Below are positions 11,101 through 20,337 of a DNA stretch of 64,000 nucleotides, piece after piece. The first letter of the stretch is position 1; every line of letters starts with the position of its first letter. This DNA comes from Embiotoca jacksoni. Taxonomy: Eukaryota > Chordata > Actinopteri > Embiotocidae. The position numbers were made by a program, and so were the translations under genes. Below the pieces are notes generated by a model. That model saw only the letters and a program-made list of their open reading frames with translations. It made no database searches and was not told the origin of the DNA. The stretch lies in NCBI GenBank assembly GCA_022577435.1, contig JAKOON010000011.1, positions 13,532,818 through 13,596,817 of the forward strand. Reading direction: 5' to 3'.

Positions 11101-14100
11101 TCCTAACATGACGATGATTTGCTCGTCAAAACAATAAGGCGATGAATGAGTTGACTGGTTTTACTTTTAATATTCTTATTTTGCTGTCTGAGGTTGTTCT
11201 CAGTTTTAACTAAAGCAGCCGTTACGCAAAGACCTTATTTCTGTTTATTGAGAAATAACAACACTCCTGACTTTTGAATGGCTGACCTCATGAAATACAA
11301 TAATAAAATGCATCTTTTGCATGATCAAACCCTCCTGATTCTGATGTTGAGAGTCTGATCCGCAGCCGAGTCAACGCGCCTCTAAACTCTTCTCTCTCTC
11401 TCTCTCGTTCTCAGGGACGTCTCGCGGCCCCAGCCCTGTGACTCTGGCATCCCAAGATGCTTTGCCCATTGCCGTGGCCTTCACAGAATCGGTTAATGCT
11501 TACTTCAAAGGAGCTGATCCCACTAAGTGAGTCTCACATGACCTCCTGCTGCTCAAAGGGCCCCCCCGACATGGACCCGCACGCATGCACATTACTGTCT
11601 GTATTTTGTAGTTGAACTGCGACAACATATGACGTTATGAGTCGTACGCGGTCGTTGTAGCGAACCGCACTCGGCGGGCCTTCGGACGGGCGTCGTGCAG
11701 CGTGTTATCTCCCCTGCTCGCTCCGCTTGTGTGGAATGTTTTGCATTAGTCTGACACCATTCTTTCAGAGTGGATAACGCACACGGCGCAGATTATAGCG
11801 CGGGGCAGAGAAAAAACATACAGCGTTTTATTGGTTAACTGCTGTTAAATTGCTGCTGTGCAGAAGGCTTATTTTTGCAGGGATTAGCAAATGGAACATT
11901 TCATAAGCAATGCAGCGAGCGGAGACGCGGTGCGAGGTTGAGACCCACTGTGGGCCAAGACCAGCAAGACCTATAGGCTCAGACCCAGACTGAACATAGA
12001 CTCCTCTCACCAGTGAAGTTGTTCAGCAGCTTGGATCGACACGAGATTATCGAAGTATACAGATATATAATTACAGACTGGCAAAAGTGGAGATGAACCA
12101 AGCACATGGAGGTAAATGCGAATGACTGAACCAGACAACAGGAATCAGTTAAATTATGACTCATAATTAGACAAATTGTGTCAAATGTAGGTTTGTTTTT
12201 TAATAATGAAATAATTGCAATTAAGCAATACTCTCTGGCTCCAGCTTCTCAAATGAGTGTATTTCATATATTTTCCATCTTGTTTATATTGAAGCAGATC
12301 TTTGGGTTCTTGGAAGTTGTGATGGGCGTTTTTGGGAAGTTTTCTGGTCTTTTTTGGACATGGAATAATCAAAGAAATTCAATATGTGTCGGAAATAAAT
12401 ACTAGCTCAGGATTTCCATGGCTCTTGTAAATGATTGTGGGCTTGCTTTGACGGTAGATTGTACTTGAGGATGCTTTGCAATCCTTTTTGGTGAAGATTC
12501 AGTCAACACCGTCAGAGCTGTATCCATCACTGTCACTACTGTTAGCTATAGTAGCTACAATGCTCTTCAGCTTATGATTGGCAAGTGCCGATTGATATAT
12601 ATTGTGATCTAATACACGGAAGTAATTGGCAAAAATGTCATGTCGTAAATCAGTCCTCACCATATTGTTACTACTGGTTATCCATGAACCTTTCGGACTG
12701 TGATGCACACGGAGCAGCGGGGAAGCTATAACCTTTGCGAATAAGTATTTCAAGTTAAGTTGCTTGATCAACATCAGCACCTGAGTTATGTAAAAAAAAA
12801 ATTTTTTTTTTGACATACCTGAAACTTCTTTCTGTTCCCCAAAAATTGGACATAAAATTGTATGCGCTCTCTGCTCAAGATTTAAGTCTATGGTGAAATT
12901 GCAAAAAACACACATATACCAGTGGTCACAAAAATGCATGTAACTCAGGTGCTGGTGTTGATCAAGTGATGTAACTTGCAATACTTACTCATGAAGGTTA
13001 TAGCTTCCCCCTGCTCCGTGCACATCACCGTGCTGCGCTTCATTTGTGCACAACAGGAACAGTCTCAGAAGCTTTTTTTTCACACTGCGTAATAAATTTG
13101 ATTCTATGTGGTCTTAAAAAAAAAGGTCTTGAAAAGGCTTCCATTCAACGTGGTAAATCTTCCGCCTTCTGCACTCCACAGGTGCATCGTGAAGATCACC
13201 GGCGACATGACGTTTTCGTTCCCGATGGGCATCATCAAGGTGTTCACCACTAACCCCTCCCCCGCCGTCCTCACCTTCAAACTGAAGAACACCAGCAGGC
13301 TGGAGCAGATCCTCCCCAACCAACAGCTCTTATACAGGTGAGCTGTCCAGGAAAGCTCATCACCAAACAGCTCAAATACAAAACAGGCTGTTATTTCATT
13401 GCAACTGAGGAACTAAAGCAGAAGCGGATGAGTTGACGACTTGTCAGAGTCGTGGTTAAGAGAAAAGAGGGGATTTGGACCAGAGCGATACGGGCGAGAA
13501 TGGAGGAAATGTAGTCTGCGTCAGCGAGAGGAAATTCAATTAGTAATCTGACATAAACCTATCATTAAGTTGTCAAGGAAGTATTTTCCAGCAGACTTTT
13601 TAACAGCCAGGTTCTTAACAGCCCATGTCTCTTCTAAAGAAAAAAAAAAAAAAACTTCACCTAACAGCTGCTTCATTCAGCACTTTAACGCATCTCCAAC
13701 CTTTTTAACTTCAGGCAGTAATAACGTACATTTCATCTCACGCACAGTGCAGCTAAGACACTAAATTAGTTTTGTTCTATTTTAAAACTGTGATTTTCTC
13801 AAACAGTAATGAACAATGACATCTTTGTCTGTTTTGTTTTGTTTTTTTATGTTTCTCGCTCTGGTTCCCCTCAGTTATCCCAAGACCACATGGCTGGACT
13901 AATTGAATCAAATGGAATTCATGATTTAGTAGCTGGTTGGATATAACAGGGTCATTTTTTCCAAGCTATTGGAGCTTTACACACAAAGCCAAGAGGAGCG
14001 ATGAATAATTGAGCCTCTGATTATTCCTTGTGTGTGTGTGTGTGTGTGTGTGTCTGTCTTTCTGACTGTTTTTGTCTTTAATGCAGTGATCCTTCCCAAA

Positions 14101-17100
14101 GTGACTCAAACTCCAAGGACTTCTGGTTCAACATGCAAGCGCTGACGTCCTACCTCAGAAAAGTCTCAGATCAGAACCCGGCAGCTTCCTACTATAACGT
14201 AGACGTCCTCAAATACCAGGTCAGTCAGTCAGCCGGCGTCGAGCCCGGAGCACCGTCCAGATAGAATAGTTTAAAGAATGTTTTTTTTTCCTCTTTTTTT
14301 TTTAAACATACTTCCCGAAGTGCTCGAGTCTGAGGAAGCAGCAGTTGGGGAGTGTGAATATGAGGCCGGGGGAGTGAAAAGGGAGGTTTTATACGCAGAA
14401 AATAATTCATTTTCAATGGGAAATATTGTACTTTTTATACCCATGTTCCAACATTAAGGAGAAATACTGTCACATTATTTTGTGTTGGAGTCTCATCCTA
14501 CAGCCCTTTACAGCATTGCATGATAACATTCTTATTATATTCCAGTAGTTTGAACACTGTTTTCTGTGTCTGCAAACACAGTCTCGCAATCTCTCTGGTA
14601 CCAGATAGGAATACGTTTACTACTCTTAAGTCCCGTGGTTAGCCTGGTTTAAACCTTTATCACACCTGCAGTGTGTAGCGCAGGCGTCTCCAACCAGTAG
14701 CTGGTTGAGTATGAGTGTGTTGAGTATCAATTTATAACACTATTAATATTAAACTTTATTTGTATAGAACATTTCACACAAGAAATGCAGTTCAAAGAAA
14801 TGTACATGCAATGTTTCACATTAAAAACAGATATGAAAGAACATAAAAACATGTTAACATGTAATTTAAGTATATATATATGTGTGTTATTGTTTGTCTA
14901 TTTGTTATTGTTCACATAAAAGAAGCTTACTCAGCCGCTTTGGGTGGAGCTCAGCTATGTGAATAAATGTTACAGGGACAATTTAATTTTGTCAAAGTAG
15001 CTCTCGGAGTTGAAACATTTGGAGACCCCTGATGTGGACACAAAGCTAAACGTCTCGGGACGCCTTTAAAACGAATTTAAAAAAGCTTGATTTTAAGCTT
15101 TACATAGGCTTATTTGCATTGTTGTAGTAGTTTATTTATATTGTATGCAAAAAAAGTAGTATTGTGCAAACTTGAAAATCCACATTGTAATTGTTATGTG
15201 GTGTGTTTGCATGACTGTGCGCACATGTCAAGGCGAGTAAGACTCGTCATTACGTACTCGATGATGAGTGATTGTATTATTTAAACAGTCAGTACTGTAC
15301 ATGTTCAAAAAATATCAACCAAAGTGTTTGAGATTGGAAATCCGATCAGATGTTTTATCATTTATGGATGATTTTCATATGTACATTTGTATATAGTTCT
15401 TAATAGTATCTCTTGCAAACCTTGAAATGCGGCAGCCTTTTGGCAGGCAGGGGTTAAATATATTGGATTGATCAGTGTGTTTTGCCACGCTGTCATCAAG
15501 GATCAGGCCTCATCCCTCCGGTTAGCACACAACTTTACAAACAAACTGAAAGCCGTCCTGCCGGCACGTCATCAGGCACCACGTTTTTAAGCTTCTTTTT
15601 AACAAATAACTTTGAGTTTTAGCGGATTGGGAAATATAATGAAAACGCTGAAATGTTCGCGAAAGCTCATCGAGGCGTAAAATAAACAAACAATCGAGGA
15701 ATCCGCCAAGTCAGCTTAACCCGACAGCGTTTTTTGTAAACGAGAAGAATTAGTCTTTGTTCGGGGCTTCCGCTTCGGAGCATGCAGGAAGTAACAGGAG
15801 CTTTAAATGCCGTTGTGTGCTGTCCATAACTTTACCAAATATACTGGCGATGTCACTTCACTGCTCAAACTCAAAAGCAGCTTTGGTTCAATTTTAAGTT
15901 TGGACCTCTTTCCACGTGTTCAGGTGCTGTCTGACGGGATCCACTCCACTCCCCTCAACATGGCCGTGTACTGGAAGTGCACGCCGAGCACGACGGACCT
16001 GCGGGTGGACTACCGCTACAACCCGGAGTCCATGGACACGCCTGGCCCGCTCACCAACCTGCAGATCTTAGTGCCCGTGGACGGCGGAGTCACCGGCGTG
16101 CAGTCGCTGCCCAACTCCGTATGGTGAGACGCGGTGCTCTCGCAACAAACCCCTCCGACCCCCGTACGACCGTGCAGGTGGATGGTTCCTACCTTCGAAT
16201 ACGACCCGCAGCAGGGTTTTTCTAAACTGGAGATCCCGCTGAGGGTTTAGGCAATAAAAAAAAAAAAAGACTTGGCTCGAGAAAAGATGATTGTACGTTA
16301 AACTCACTGCTTCCTCAATGTAATGCAACCTTCATCGTCACGGCAACAGTAAATGTAGTAAAAAAAAAAAAACAAATCTCTCGAAGTCTTGCACCCGAGT
16401 CCGCTGTCGTACCGAGCCCTCCGCCCGACCTTCATCCCCCTCCACACGAGTGGAAAAAAAACAACTCATTAAATTCACATCATCTGAACTGAGTCACCTC
16501 TCCGAGACACCAGATTGTCATTATTTATGCAACCGCTCGAGGTCGCTTAAAGGTCGACCCACACCAAAGATGTGTGACGCGATGATTTGAAACCGTCTCG
16601 TCTAGTTGCTCTGGTGTAAACTGTCAGGTTTTTAAAATGCTGCAGACAAACTGCGAGTAGTTATGTCTCCACCTCAGCGACGCTCTGTCCTTAACTGCTT
16701 TAGCTTTTTTTTTTTTTGTGGCCGATGTAAATTTGTGGCGCCACAACACACGAATGAGGACAGTGATCGTGAGTGACTTGCGACAGTTGCACTTTTAGTG
16801 GTGATGAAACGACAAAAACTGACTTTGCTACGAGCCGATTGGCTGTTGAAAGACGTGAAGTGCTTTTCGTTCTAAAACTGCCCACTGGTGACTTTACAAG
16901 TTGAGTTTGCAGGCGACACCGTCAGATAGCCTTAGGCTCACACTGCTGCAATAATCTAAAACAGTTTTGGTCTTGAATGTTTGGTCTGAACCGGGTTTCA
17001 TATTAAAACCGTGGGTCGTAACTAGCTGCACAAGAGACCTGTGTGGTTGCTTTCTCTTTTTGAATGAAATAGACTAGCCCTAAAGTGTTATTTCATTCTT

Positions 17101-17572
17101 TTAATTTAGGAATTCAGAGCAGAATAAGTGTCTTTGGAAGCTGACTGACATCTCAGAAAAATCAGAAAATGAAGGTAAGGGTTTTAATTCTCATAAAAGT
17201 CATTTTTTTTATGAACGTTTTTCTCCAAATCTTACCGTGAGAGCTGGATCGTCTCCCGGCGAGCGATTAATAGCCGTTTGCGTCCGACCTCCAGGCTCTG
17301 GGTCTCTGAGGGCCAAGTTCGACCTGTCAAGTGGTCCGTCGAACCCCTCCACTATGGCGGTGCAGTTCATGAGCGACGGGAGCACCCTGTCAGGAGTGGA
17401 TATGGAGCTGCAGGGGAGCGGGTACAGACTCTCCCTCAACAAGAAGAGGTTTGCCACAGGTACGTAGTGCAGCTCGGTTCTTCTGTGTGCACCTGACACC
17501 GATCCGTTTACTGCGTCAACAACTCAAACTGCACCCCTTGTGTCTTCAGGACGTTATATGGCAGATTGCTGA
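173..17572 (+). CDS. fcho2: fcho2, F-BAR domain only protein 2 (3' part, 19 coding exons)
   Basis: FCHO2 binds PI(4,5)P2-rich curved plasma membrane through its F-BAR domain, switches on AP2 through its linker and recruits Eps15/intersectin through its C-terminal mu-homology domain, at the start of clathrin-coated pit formation. The window lacks the F-BAR exons. It holds the linker (IDELKASIGNIILSPS, VPPPRPSSRPKLPTGKL, ARAESSSSLSSNASLSAGNT) and the whole mu-homology domain (from SRGPSPVTLASQDALPIAVA to a C-terminal RYMADC). Each of 19 exons has AG/GT borders, except one AT-AC intron, and phases agree at every junction: 2262 nt, 753 residues plus stop. Leaving out four symmetric exons gives 513 residues, which with about 300 F-BAR residues matches the roughly 810 residues of human FCHO2. 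SGIP1 and FCHO1 are the paralogue alternatives. The linker wording and GRYMADC ending fit FCHO2 best, and so does the tmem174 neighbour. Confidence 0.93.
230..1167 (+). other. fcho2 intron with (CA)n microsatellite
   Basis: The intron holds a (CA)n tract at 254-323 and otherwise AT-rich unique-looking sequence with A and T runs near 980-1040. No exon or RNA gene was seen. Confidence 0.7.
1168..1225 (+). CDS. fcho2: fcho2 exon encoding VDAEGFCIRPEANEND
   Basis: The exon starts after TTTTTGCAG and reads NVPQVDAEGFCIRPEANEN plus one base (phase 1 out). It corresponds to the VDEEGY-type motif of FCHO proteins. Its downstream border is not GT but ATATCCTTTT, a U12-type AT-AC donor. The split Asp codon is completed by the next exon. 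Confidence 0.85.
1226..1442 (+). other. U12-type (minor spliceosome) AT-AC intron in fcho2
   Basis: This 217-nt intron begins ATATCCTTTT, the U12 5' splice-site consensus. It has an exact TTCCTTAAC branch-site consensus at 1413-1421 and ends CAC at 1440-1442, about 21 nt after the branch A. No GT or AG near either border restores the frame. Using AT-AC joins aacG|ATgcc into NEND-AKENSFYSSSDSED, which matches the FCHO2 linker. It would be removed by U11/U12-U4atac/U6atac snRNPs and could make fcho2 output sensitive to minor-spliceosome activity. Confidence 0.93.
1443..1618 (+). CDS. fcho2: fcho2 linker exon (AKENSFYSSSDSED...NIILSPSTS)
   Basis: This 176-nt exon starts after the AC of the U12 intron and ends at TCG|GTACTG. 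It encodes an acidic serine stretch (SSSDSEDEDEP), then KKFHVQIKPVQPNN and IDELKASIGNIILSPS, all hallmarks of the FCHO2 linker. It is phase 0 out. The donor is weak and the frame stays open for about 210 nt into the intron (including LLRRKSSSPTLEG), so a longer alternative 3' end is possible. Confidence 0.9.
1915..2144. repeat. Opposed (GT)n and (CA)n microsatellites
   Basis: (GT)21 at 1915-1958 is followed by imperfect (CA)n at 2035-2144 on the same strand. The two arms are complementary, so the single strand can fold into a long stem with a loop of about 75 nt. Confidence 0.9.
3273..3326. repeat. Alternating GT/GC purine-pyrimidine tract
   Basis: There are about 54 nt of strict purine-pyrimidine alternation, with an internal (GC)n core near 3281-3293 flanked by (GT)n. 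This is a classical Z-DNA-prone composition inside the fcho2 intron. Confidence 0.85.
4162..4186 (+). CDS. fcho2: fcho2 25-nt micro-exon (GQMRRNQS)
   Basis: The exon lies between TTGCTTACAG and A|GTGAGT. It is 25 nt long and reads GQMRRNQS plus one base, aligning with VQMNRNLS in human FCHO2. It is too short for ORF searches. Phase 0 in and 1 out fit both neighbours. Confidence 0.85.
4187..5815 (+). other. fcho2 intron carrying a dispersed repeat
   Basis: The intron holds the repeat at 4640-5071. The remaining sequence (4187-4640 and 5072-5815) shows no exon and no other recognisable element. Confidence 0.65.
4640..5071 (+). repeat. Teleost dispersed repeat with internal tandem array
   Basis: The sequence matches a repeat common in fish genomes, characterised by GGAGGTTTCTTCCTGTTAAA and ending in TTTGGTGCTATATATAAA and ATTGAATTGAAT. 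Here the TCGGAGGTTTCTTCC...AAAAGAGAGTTTTT module recurs about five times (near 4697, 4742, 4788, 4838 and 4877) with drifted spacing. Family name not assigned, as this is recognition from memory. Confidence 0.7.
5816..5855 (+). CDS. fcho2: fcho2 40-nt exon (SDELGKPRVPTSYE)
   Basis: The exon starts after CTATTGTAG and ends at GA|GTGAGT. With the flanking split codons it reads SDELGKPRVPTSYE, parallel to human NEELTKSKPSAPPNE. It is phase 1 in and 2 out. Confidence 0.85.
6040..6119 (+). CDS. fcho2: fcho2 exon with DPF motif (NNDLLSLDPFSPTVGSSSS)
   Basis: The exon lies between TCTGACAG and ACAG|GTAACA. It reads ELTNNDLLSLDPFSP followed by a serine-rich run, parallel to SDLLAWDPLFG and SSSSSS in human FCHO2. 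The DPF triplet is a typical AP2/Eps15-type adaptor ligand. Phase 1 out allows direct joining to any of the next three exons. Confidence 0.88.
6120..7387 (+). other. fcho2 intron, no element recognised
   Basis: This is AT-rich sequence with a short (TA)n at 7299-7312. The open frame at 6456-6704 has no matching splice phases or FCHO similarity. Nothing else was seen. Confidence 0.6.
7388..7471 (+). CDS. fcho2: fcho2 candidate cassette exon, 84 nt, phase 1-1
   Basis: The predicted exon lies between CCTGTCAG and G|GTAAAA. It reads DLASVFFSIPPSPSFLMNDS then DVFLPEAS, open and in phase with both neighbours, and its length is a multiple of three. I know of no human FCHO2 counterpart, so use is likely alternative. 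The DSDVFLPE end resembles EDDVFIAKLP in the 10876-10935 exon. Confidence 0.55.
7472..9145 (+). other. fcho2 intron, no element recognised
   Basis: This is unique-looking AT-rich sequence between the 84-nt and 498-nt cassette exons. No exon, RNA gene or clear repeat was seen. Confidence 0.6.
9146..9643 (+). CDS. fcho2: fcho2 large linker cassette exon, 498 nt, with NPF and FxDxF motifs
   Basis: This GC-rich open exon of 166 codons has a pyrimidine-rich acceptor (CCGCCTCCTCCAG) and an AATG|GTAACA donor, and is symmetric 1-1. The protein is disordered, rich in Ser, Pro and Ala, with SPWDSPENPFPALQP (NPF at 9256-9264, an EH-domain ligand) and IAFSDNFAPP (FSDNF at 9421-9435, an FxDxF AP2 alpha-appendage ligand). 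The motifs fit an endocytic adaptor linker. The human canonical protein appears to lack this segment, so it may be tissue-specific or fish-specific. The downstream ORF extension past 9643 is intron. Confidence 0.8.
9644..10058 (+). other. fcho2 intron after the large cassette
   Basis: This is a T-rich 415-nt intron with normal borders. No other feature was seen. Confidence 0.7.
10059..10174 (+). CDS. fcho2: fcho2 exon (PTTPLAAGALVPPPRPSSRPKL...GINEI)
   Basis: The exon starts after CTCCGTGCAG and ends at ATT|GTGAGT. It encodes PTTPLAAGALVPPPRP, SSRPKLPTGKLTGINEI, nearly identical to FCHO2 (PTTPLSVGTIVPPPRP). It is phase 1 in and 0 out, and can join directly to the 6040-6119 exon. Confidence 0.93.
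10247..10382 (+). CDS. fcho2: fcho2 exon (RPFSPPKTSNASPS...LSAGNTPTV)
   Basis: The exon lies between TTTACTCAG and G|GTAGGC. It encodes VRPFSPPKTSNASPSPPQ, then APLARAESSSSLSSNASLSA, GNTPTV, aligning closely with human FCHO2. It is the end of the linker just before the mu-homology domain. It is phase 0 in and 1 out. Confidence 0.93.
10548..10625 (+). CDS. fcho2: fcho2 candidate cassette exon, 78 nt, phase 1-1
   Basis: The exon lies between TCCCTGCAG and CTCA|GTGAGT, a perfect donor. It reads GAEHTFALPLSSPEPELLSL then SPLFLL. Symmetric phase and length make it skippable. I recall no counterpart in human FCHO2, so it may be a regulated or taxon-specific exon, or a cryptic one. Confidence 0.5.
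10876..10935 (+). CDS. fcho2: fcho2 candidate cassette exon, 60 nt, phase 1-1
   Basis: The exon starts after GGCGTAAAG, a weak acceptor with an upstream pyrimidine tract, and ends at GCAG|GTACGG. It reads EDDVFIAKLPTFEKRCETPA when joined to 10382, or begins with Lys when joined to 10625. It is symmetric 1-1, hence probably alternative. The charged DDVF core echoes the 84-nt cassette. Confidence 0.55.
10936..11414 (+). other. fcho2 intron before the mu-homology domain
   Basis: This is a 479-nt intron ending in (TC)n and TTCTCAG. No other feature was seen. Confidence 0.7.
11415..11526 (+). CDS. fcho2: fcho2 exon, start of mu-homology domain
   Basis: The exon starts after CGTTCTCAG and ends at ACTAA|GTGAGT. 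It encodes GTSRGPSPVTLASQDALPIA then VAFTESVNAYFKGADPT, the conserved first strand of the FCHO/SGIP1 mu-homology domain. Joining straight from 10382 gives TPTVGTSRGPSP, as in human. It is phase 2 out. Confidence 0.96.
11527..13181 (+). other. fcho2 intron with foldback element
   Basis: The intron carries the long-armed inverted repeat at 12700-13028. The remaining sequence at 11527-12700 has no recognisable element. Confidence 0.7.
12700..13028. mobile_element. MITE-like foldback element with ~95-bp inverted arms
   Basis: The left arm (12700-12796, starting GTGATGCACACGGAGCAG) is an imperfect inverted copy of the right arm (about 12935-13028, ending CTGCTCCGTGCACATCAC). Roughly five sixths of the positions pair, including CTTGATCAACA and AGCACCTGAGTTA. 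About 138 nt lie between the arms. No coding capacity was found, so a non-autonomous DNA transposon is the best reading. Clear target duplications were not found. Confidence 0.8.
13182..13337 (+). CDS. fcho2: fcho2 mu-homology exon (CIVKITGDMTFSFPMGIIKV)
   Basis: The exon lies between CTCCACAG and ATACAG|GTGAGC. It encodes CIVKITGDMTFSFPMGIIKV and then LKNTSRLEQILPNQQLLY, strongly conserved mu-homology sequence. A foldback element ends about 150 nt upstream of its acceptor. It is phase 2 in and out. Confidence 0.97.
13338..14086 (+). other. fcho2 intron with (GT)n before acceptor
   Basis: This 749-nt intron has a (GT)n tract at 14029-14052, about 35 nt upstream of the acceptor. Nothing else was seen. 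Confidence 0.7.
14087..14219 (+). CDS. fcho2: fcho2 mu-homology exon (DPSQSDSNSKDFWFNMQALT)
   Basis: The exon starts after a (GT)n tract and TTAATGCAG, and ends at CCAG|GTCAGT. It encodes SDPSQSDSNSKDFWFNMQAL then NPAASYYNVDVLKYQ, matching FCHO2 closely. It is phase 0 out. Confidence 0.97.
14220..15923 (+). other. fcho2 intron, no element assigned
   Basis: This is AT-rich sequence with no exon. The stretch near 14740-15030 has a repeat-like texture but I cannot name it. Confidence 0.6.
15924..16123 (+). CDS. fcho2: fcho2 mu-homology exon (DGIHSTPLNMAVYWKCTPST)
   Basis: The exon lies between CGTGTTCAG and GTATG|GTGAGA. It encodes VLSDGIHSTPLNMAVYWKC, then TTDLRVDYRYNPESM and LVPVDGGVTGVQSLPNSVW, the central mu-homology strands. 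It is phase 2 out within Trp. Confidence 0.97.
16124..17109 (+). other. fcho2 intron, no element assigned
   Basis: This is a 986-nt intron with A runs near 16257 and 16361. No recognisable element was seen. Confidence 0.65.
17110..17174 (+). CDS. fcho2: fcho2 mu-homology exon (NSEQNKCLWKLTDISEKSEN)
   Basis: The exon starts after TTAATTTAG and ends at GAAG|GTAAGG. It encodes NSEQNKCLWKLTDISEKSEN plus Glu. FCHO2 normally has SENGGSGSL here. This gene reads SENEGSGSL. It is phase 2 in and 1 out. Confidence 0.95.
17295..17459 (+). CDS. fcho2: fcho2 mu-homology exon (GSGSLRAKFDLSSGPSNPST)
   Basis: The exon lies between GACCTCCAG and CACAG|GTACGT. It encodes GSGSLRAKFDLSSGPSNPST, MAVQFMSDGSTLSGVDMELQ and YRLSLNKKRFAT. 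It is phase 1-1. Confidence 0.97.
17550..17572 (+). CDS. fcho2: fcho2 terminal coding exon (GRYMADC stop)
   Basis: The exon starts after GTGTCTTCAG and reads GRYMADC followed by TGA at 17570-17572. The family C-terminus is GRYLADC or KYLADN, so this is the natural end of the protein. Confidence 0.95.
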
Positions 17573-18586
17573 GGCGACCACCCGCCACTCTGGTTCTCAA
17601 TAAAAAAAAGAAAAAAAAGAAAAAGAAAGAAAAGAAAACCATGCTGGACACAAAACTTGCCACCAAGGCCTCCTGAACCTCTGGATCCATCCAAGCACAA
17701 GTGTCACAGTTTCAGCCAGGAAGCCAGAATCTCACTACGATAAAAAAAGAAAAAAAAAGAAAACAGCACTGAGTATTGAACACTGTTTAAAAAAAATAAA
17801 ATAATAATAATAATGAAAGAAAACTAAGATGAGCTTTCAGGAAAATGTGTAGATATGAAGTCTAATAATGCTTTCTGATCAATCCATTTGTTTTGTATAG
17901 TCAGAAACAATTTATGAATTAGCTATAAATCTATTGTATTTGAAATCATAAAAACAAGAAGAAAAAAAAGTGCACTAACAATCTTACAGATGCTCTTTTT
18001 TTTTTTTTTTCCTCATATTCATTTTTCCACCAGCCTTATAAGGAATATAAAACAAAAAGAATCTCTGCGTGGATCTTGAATTGTAAATAATAACACTGAA
18101 TATTCTGCTCGACCAGCTCTTGACTCTCAGATCAGCTCTGTTTACTGATTTCTTTTTTTTTTTCTCCTCTATTCGCTCTTTTCGATCATGTGCAATGAAG
18201 CAATGAAGGTAGAACCTGTCTTAAACAGTACTCGCACACTTATGGCACAAAGCATGGTTTTAAAAAATGATATCAAAGTGCTTTAAAAAAAAAAAAAAAA
18301 AAAGAAAGAAAAATGCAAAAAATAATCTGACCTCAGTGCCTCCTCTTGTACTGTGGAACAACAGGCAACACAAATGTTTTACCCAGATTTAAGCTACATG
18401 TCTCCGTGGTGAAATGCATCTTTGATCGTCCACTGCAGTCTGACCAGTGCGGTCTTTTAAAAAAAAAAAAAAAAAAAAACATTTTTAAGCCCGTTTTAGT
18501 CTTCGTCAAAACTTGTTCTGACTGTAAAACATTGTCAAATATTAGATAACAAAAAAAAAAAAAATCAACCCAATTTAAATTGCAGC

Positions 18587-18632
<46 letters not shown>

Positions 18633-20225
18633 CAAAAAAGAAAAAGTGGCATTTTAAAAAAAACAAATTACAAAAATGTGTTATCAATGGAGAAACGTGC
18701 CTGAATCTTAATTTTTCTCTATTCCTTTTTATATACTACAGCACAATTAACGAAAAAAAGCACCAACAAAGTGGCAGTTATGTTTATTTTTGTTTTTTAC
18801 TCCTTTTATTTGGATATTGAAGGGAAACCGTCTCCTCTTTTTTCTTTTTATCCCCGCTGTCTTCCAGTAACGAGTCTGGTTCGCCTTCCGTGACAACGTT
18901 TGAACAACTCTTTTATAACGTTTTTTTGGTCTTTTTCTACTCGAAGCTCGTCGGCCTCTCGTACTCTCACCACGCAGTCGTCGGCGTAAATGAACGGCGG
19001 GCCAAATTTAATGATTGAAATGCCTTATCGCAGCCGCTCGACACCGAGTAATCCGGTGTTGCTTCCTGTGGTTAGATATTGCGACAGTACTGCCAATTGC
19101 CCTGTGATAGAGTACTAATTTGCCTGTCCTGCCTTGGCTCCAGTGCATGCTGGGATACAACACATCCAGGGTTTCAGCACATGGACAGGTGGAGAATTGC
19201 CGCGTTTCACTTCTTTGGTGCTTCGTTCTTGTCTTTTACTAATCGAGGGGTGCTGCTTTAGACGCTGGTTTACTTCTTGATGGAGTATTTTTTTATCTTC
19301 TACGGGACTTCTTTTTTTTTTTTTTTTTTTAAACATCGTCCTCATCCTGAATTTGGTTGATGTGTTTAAGGATAAATTTCCTGAAAGCTGTGATTGAAAA
19401 ATTGCTGGAACTTTTCAGGGTGAGGAGTTTCATACACTGTGCATCATGTGGCCAACTGACCTCTCAGATAATTAAGTTTTCATAACGCTTTTTTTTTTTT
19501 AACTTTGTCCTCAGTACTTTAAAACATGACTTATTATAGTTTTTAACTGGTTTACACGTGATTTAGACTCCTAAATCTACTTAAGTGCCACTTAAAAACT
19601 CTTAGAAATAGAAGATGTTTTGGATTTCAGACATATTTGGCCAGCGTGAATACATGTAATCATCAGTTTTTGGTGTTTTATATGACTCTTTTAGTACCTG
19701 GTTAAAAACTCAAACCGTTAATATTAATTTAGGAGCAGACATTAATCCTAAATGGATTTAACTAACAAGCCAAATGTTTGAAGGCAGTTCAAATGAGTTT
19801 ACATTAAATCCTCAAATTGTAGCACTGCATATGTGTACAGTGAGAAATCAACACGTCGCTCTGTGTTCTTTCTGAATTAATTATATTGTTGGTTTTGGTC
19901 AGACGAGGCATTTAAAAAAAAAAAAAAAAAAAGTACTCAGATTCTGTAATTGTTTTTCAGTATTAGCAAGCTGGTTCTTGCTGTCCCTTAAAAACAACAA
20001 AAAAAAACTTTCTAAATAAATCTACAGGGCTCCTTTTACGGTCACCGTCTCTACTCACTCTCTTTCTTTCTACTTTTTATTTGTTGTATTAAACAGAGTT
20101 TAAAAAGAGCAACATTGTGTAAATGAATCTCATACATTTTTGCCAATATTTCAGCCACTTTTTGTCTATTTTATGATTTCTCATTGTGCCTGTATTAAAT
20201 GTGTAATATATGAATATATACAAAT
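17573..20225 (+). other. fcho2 probable 3' untranslated region
   Basis: After the TGA the sequence is A/T-rich with many A and T runs, a (TA)n tract at 18591-18628 and a Pumilio-type TGTAAATA at 18082-18089. The proposed end is set by the ATTAAA at 20194 and a GT-rich element after it. Earlier poly(A) sites, for example the AATAAA near 17599, are possible. Confidence 0.5.
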
Positions 20226-20270
20226 ATATGAAAATGACTACTTTAAGTGTGTTTTTGTGTGATTTCTTTG
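20194..20270 (+). terminator. Candidate fcho2 polyadenylation signal
   Basis: ATTAAA at 20194-20199 is followed about 50 nt later by a U/GU-rich stretch (GTGTGTTTTTGTGTGA), the normal downstream element. It is the best-formed signal after the stop codon. Confidence 0.5.
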
Positions 20271-20337
20271 AGCTTTATCATTGAGTGAGAGTTATTTTTT
20301 GTCGTGCTGGTGGCACGACTGTGCAAGGAACTTAGTT

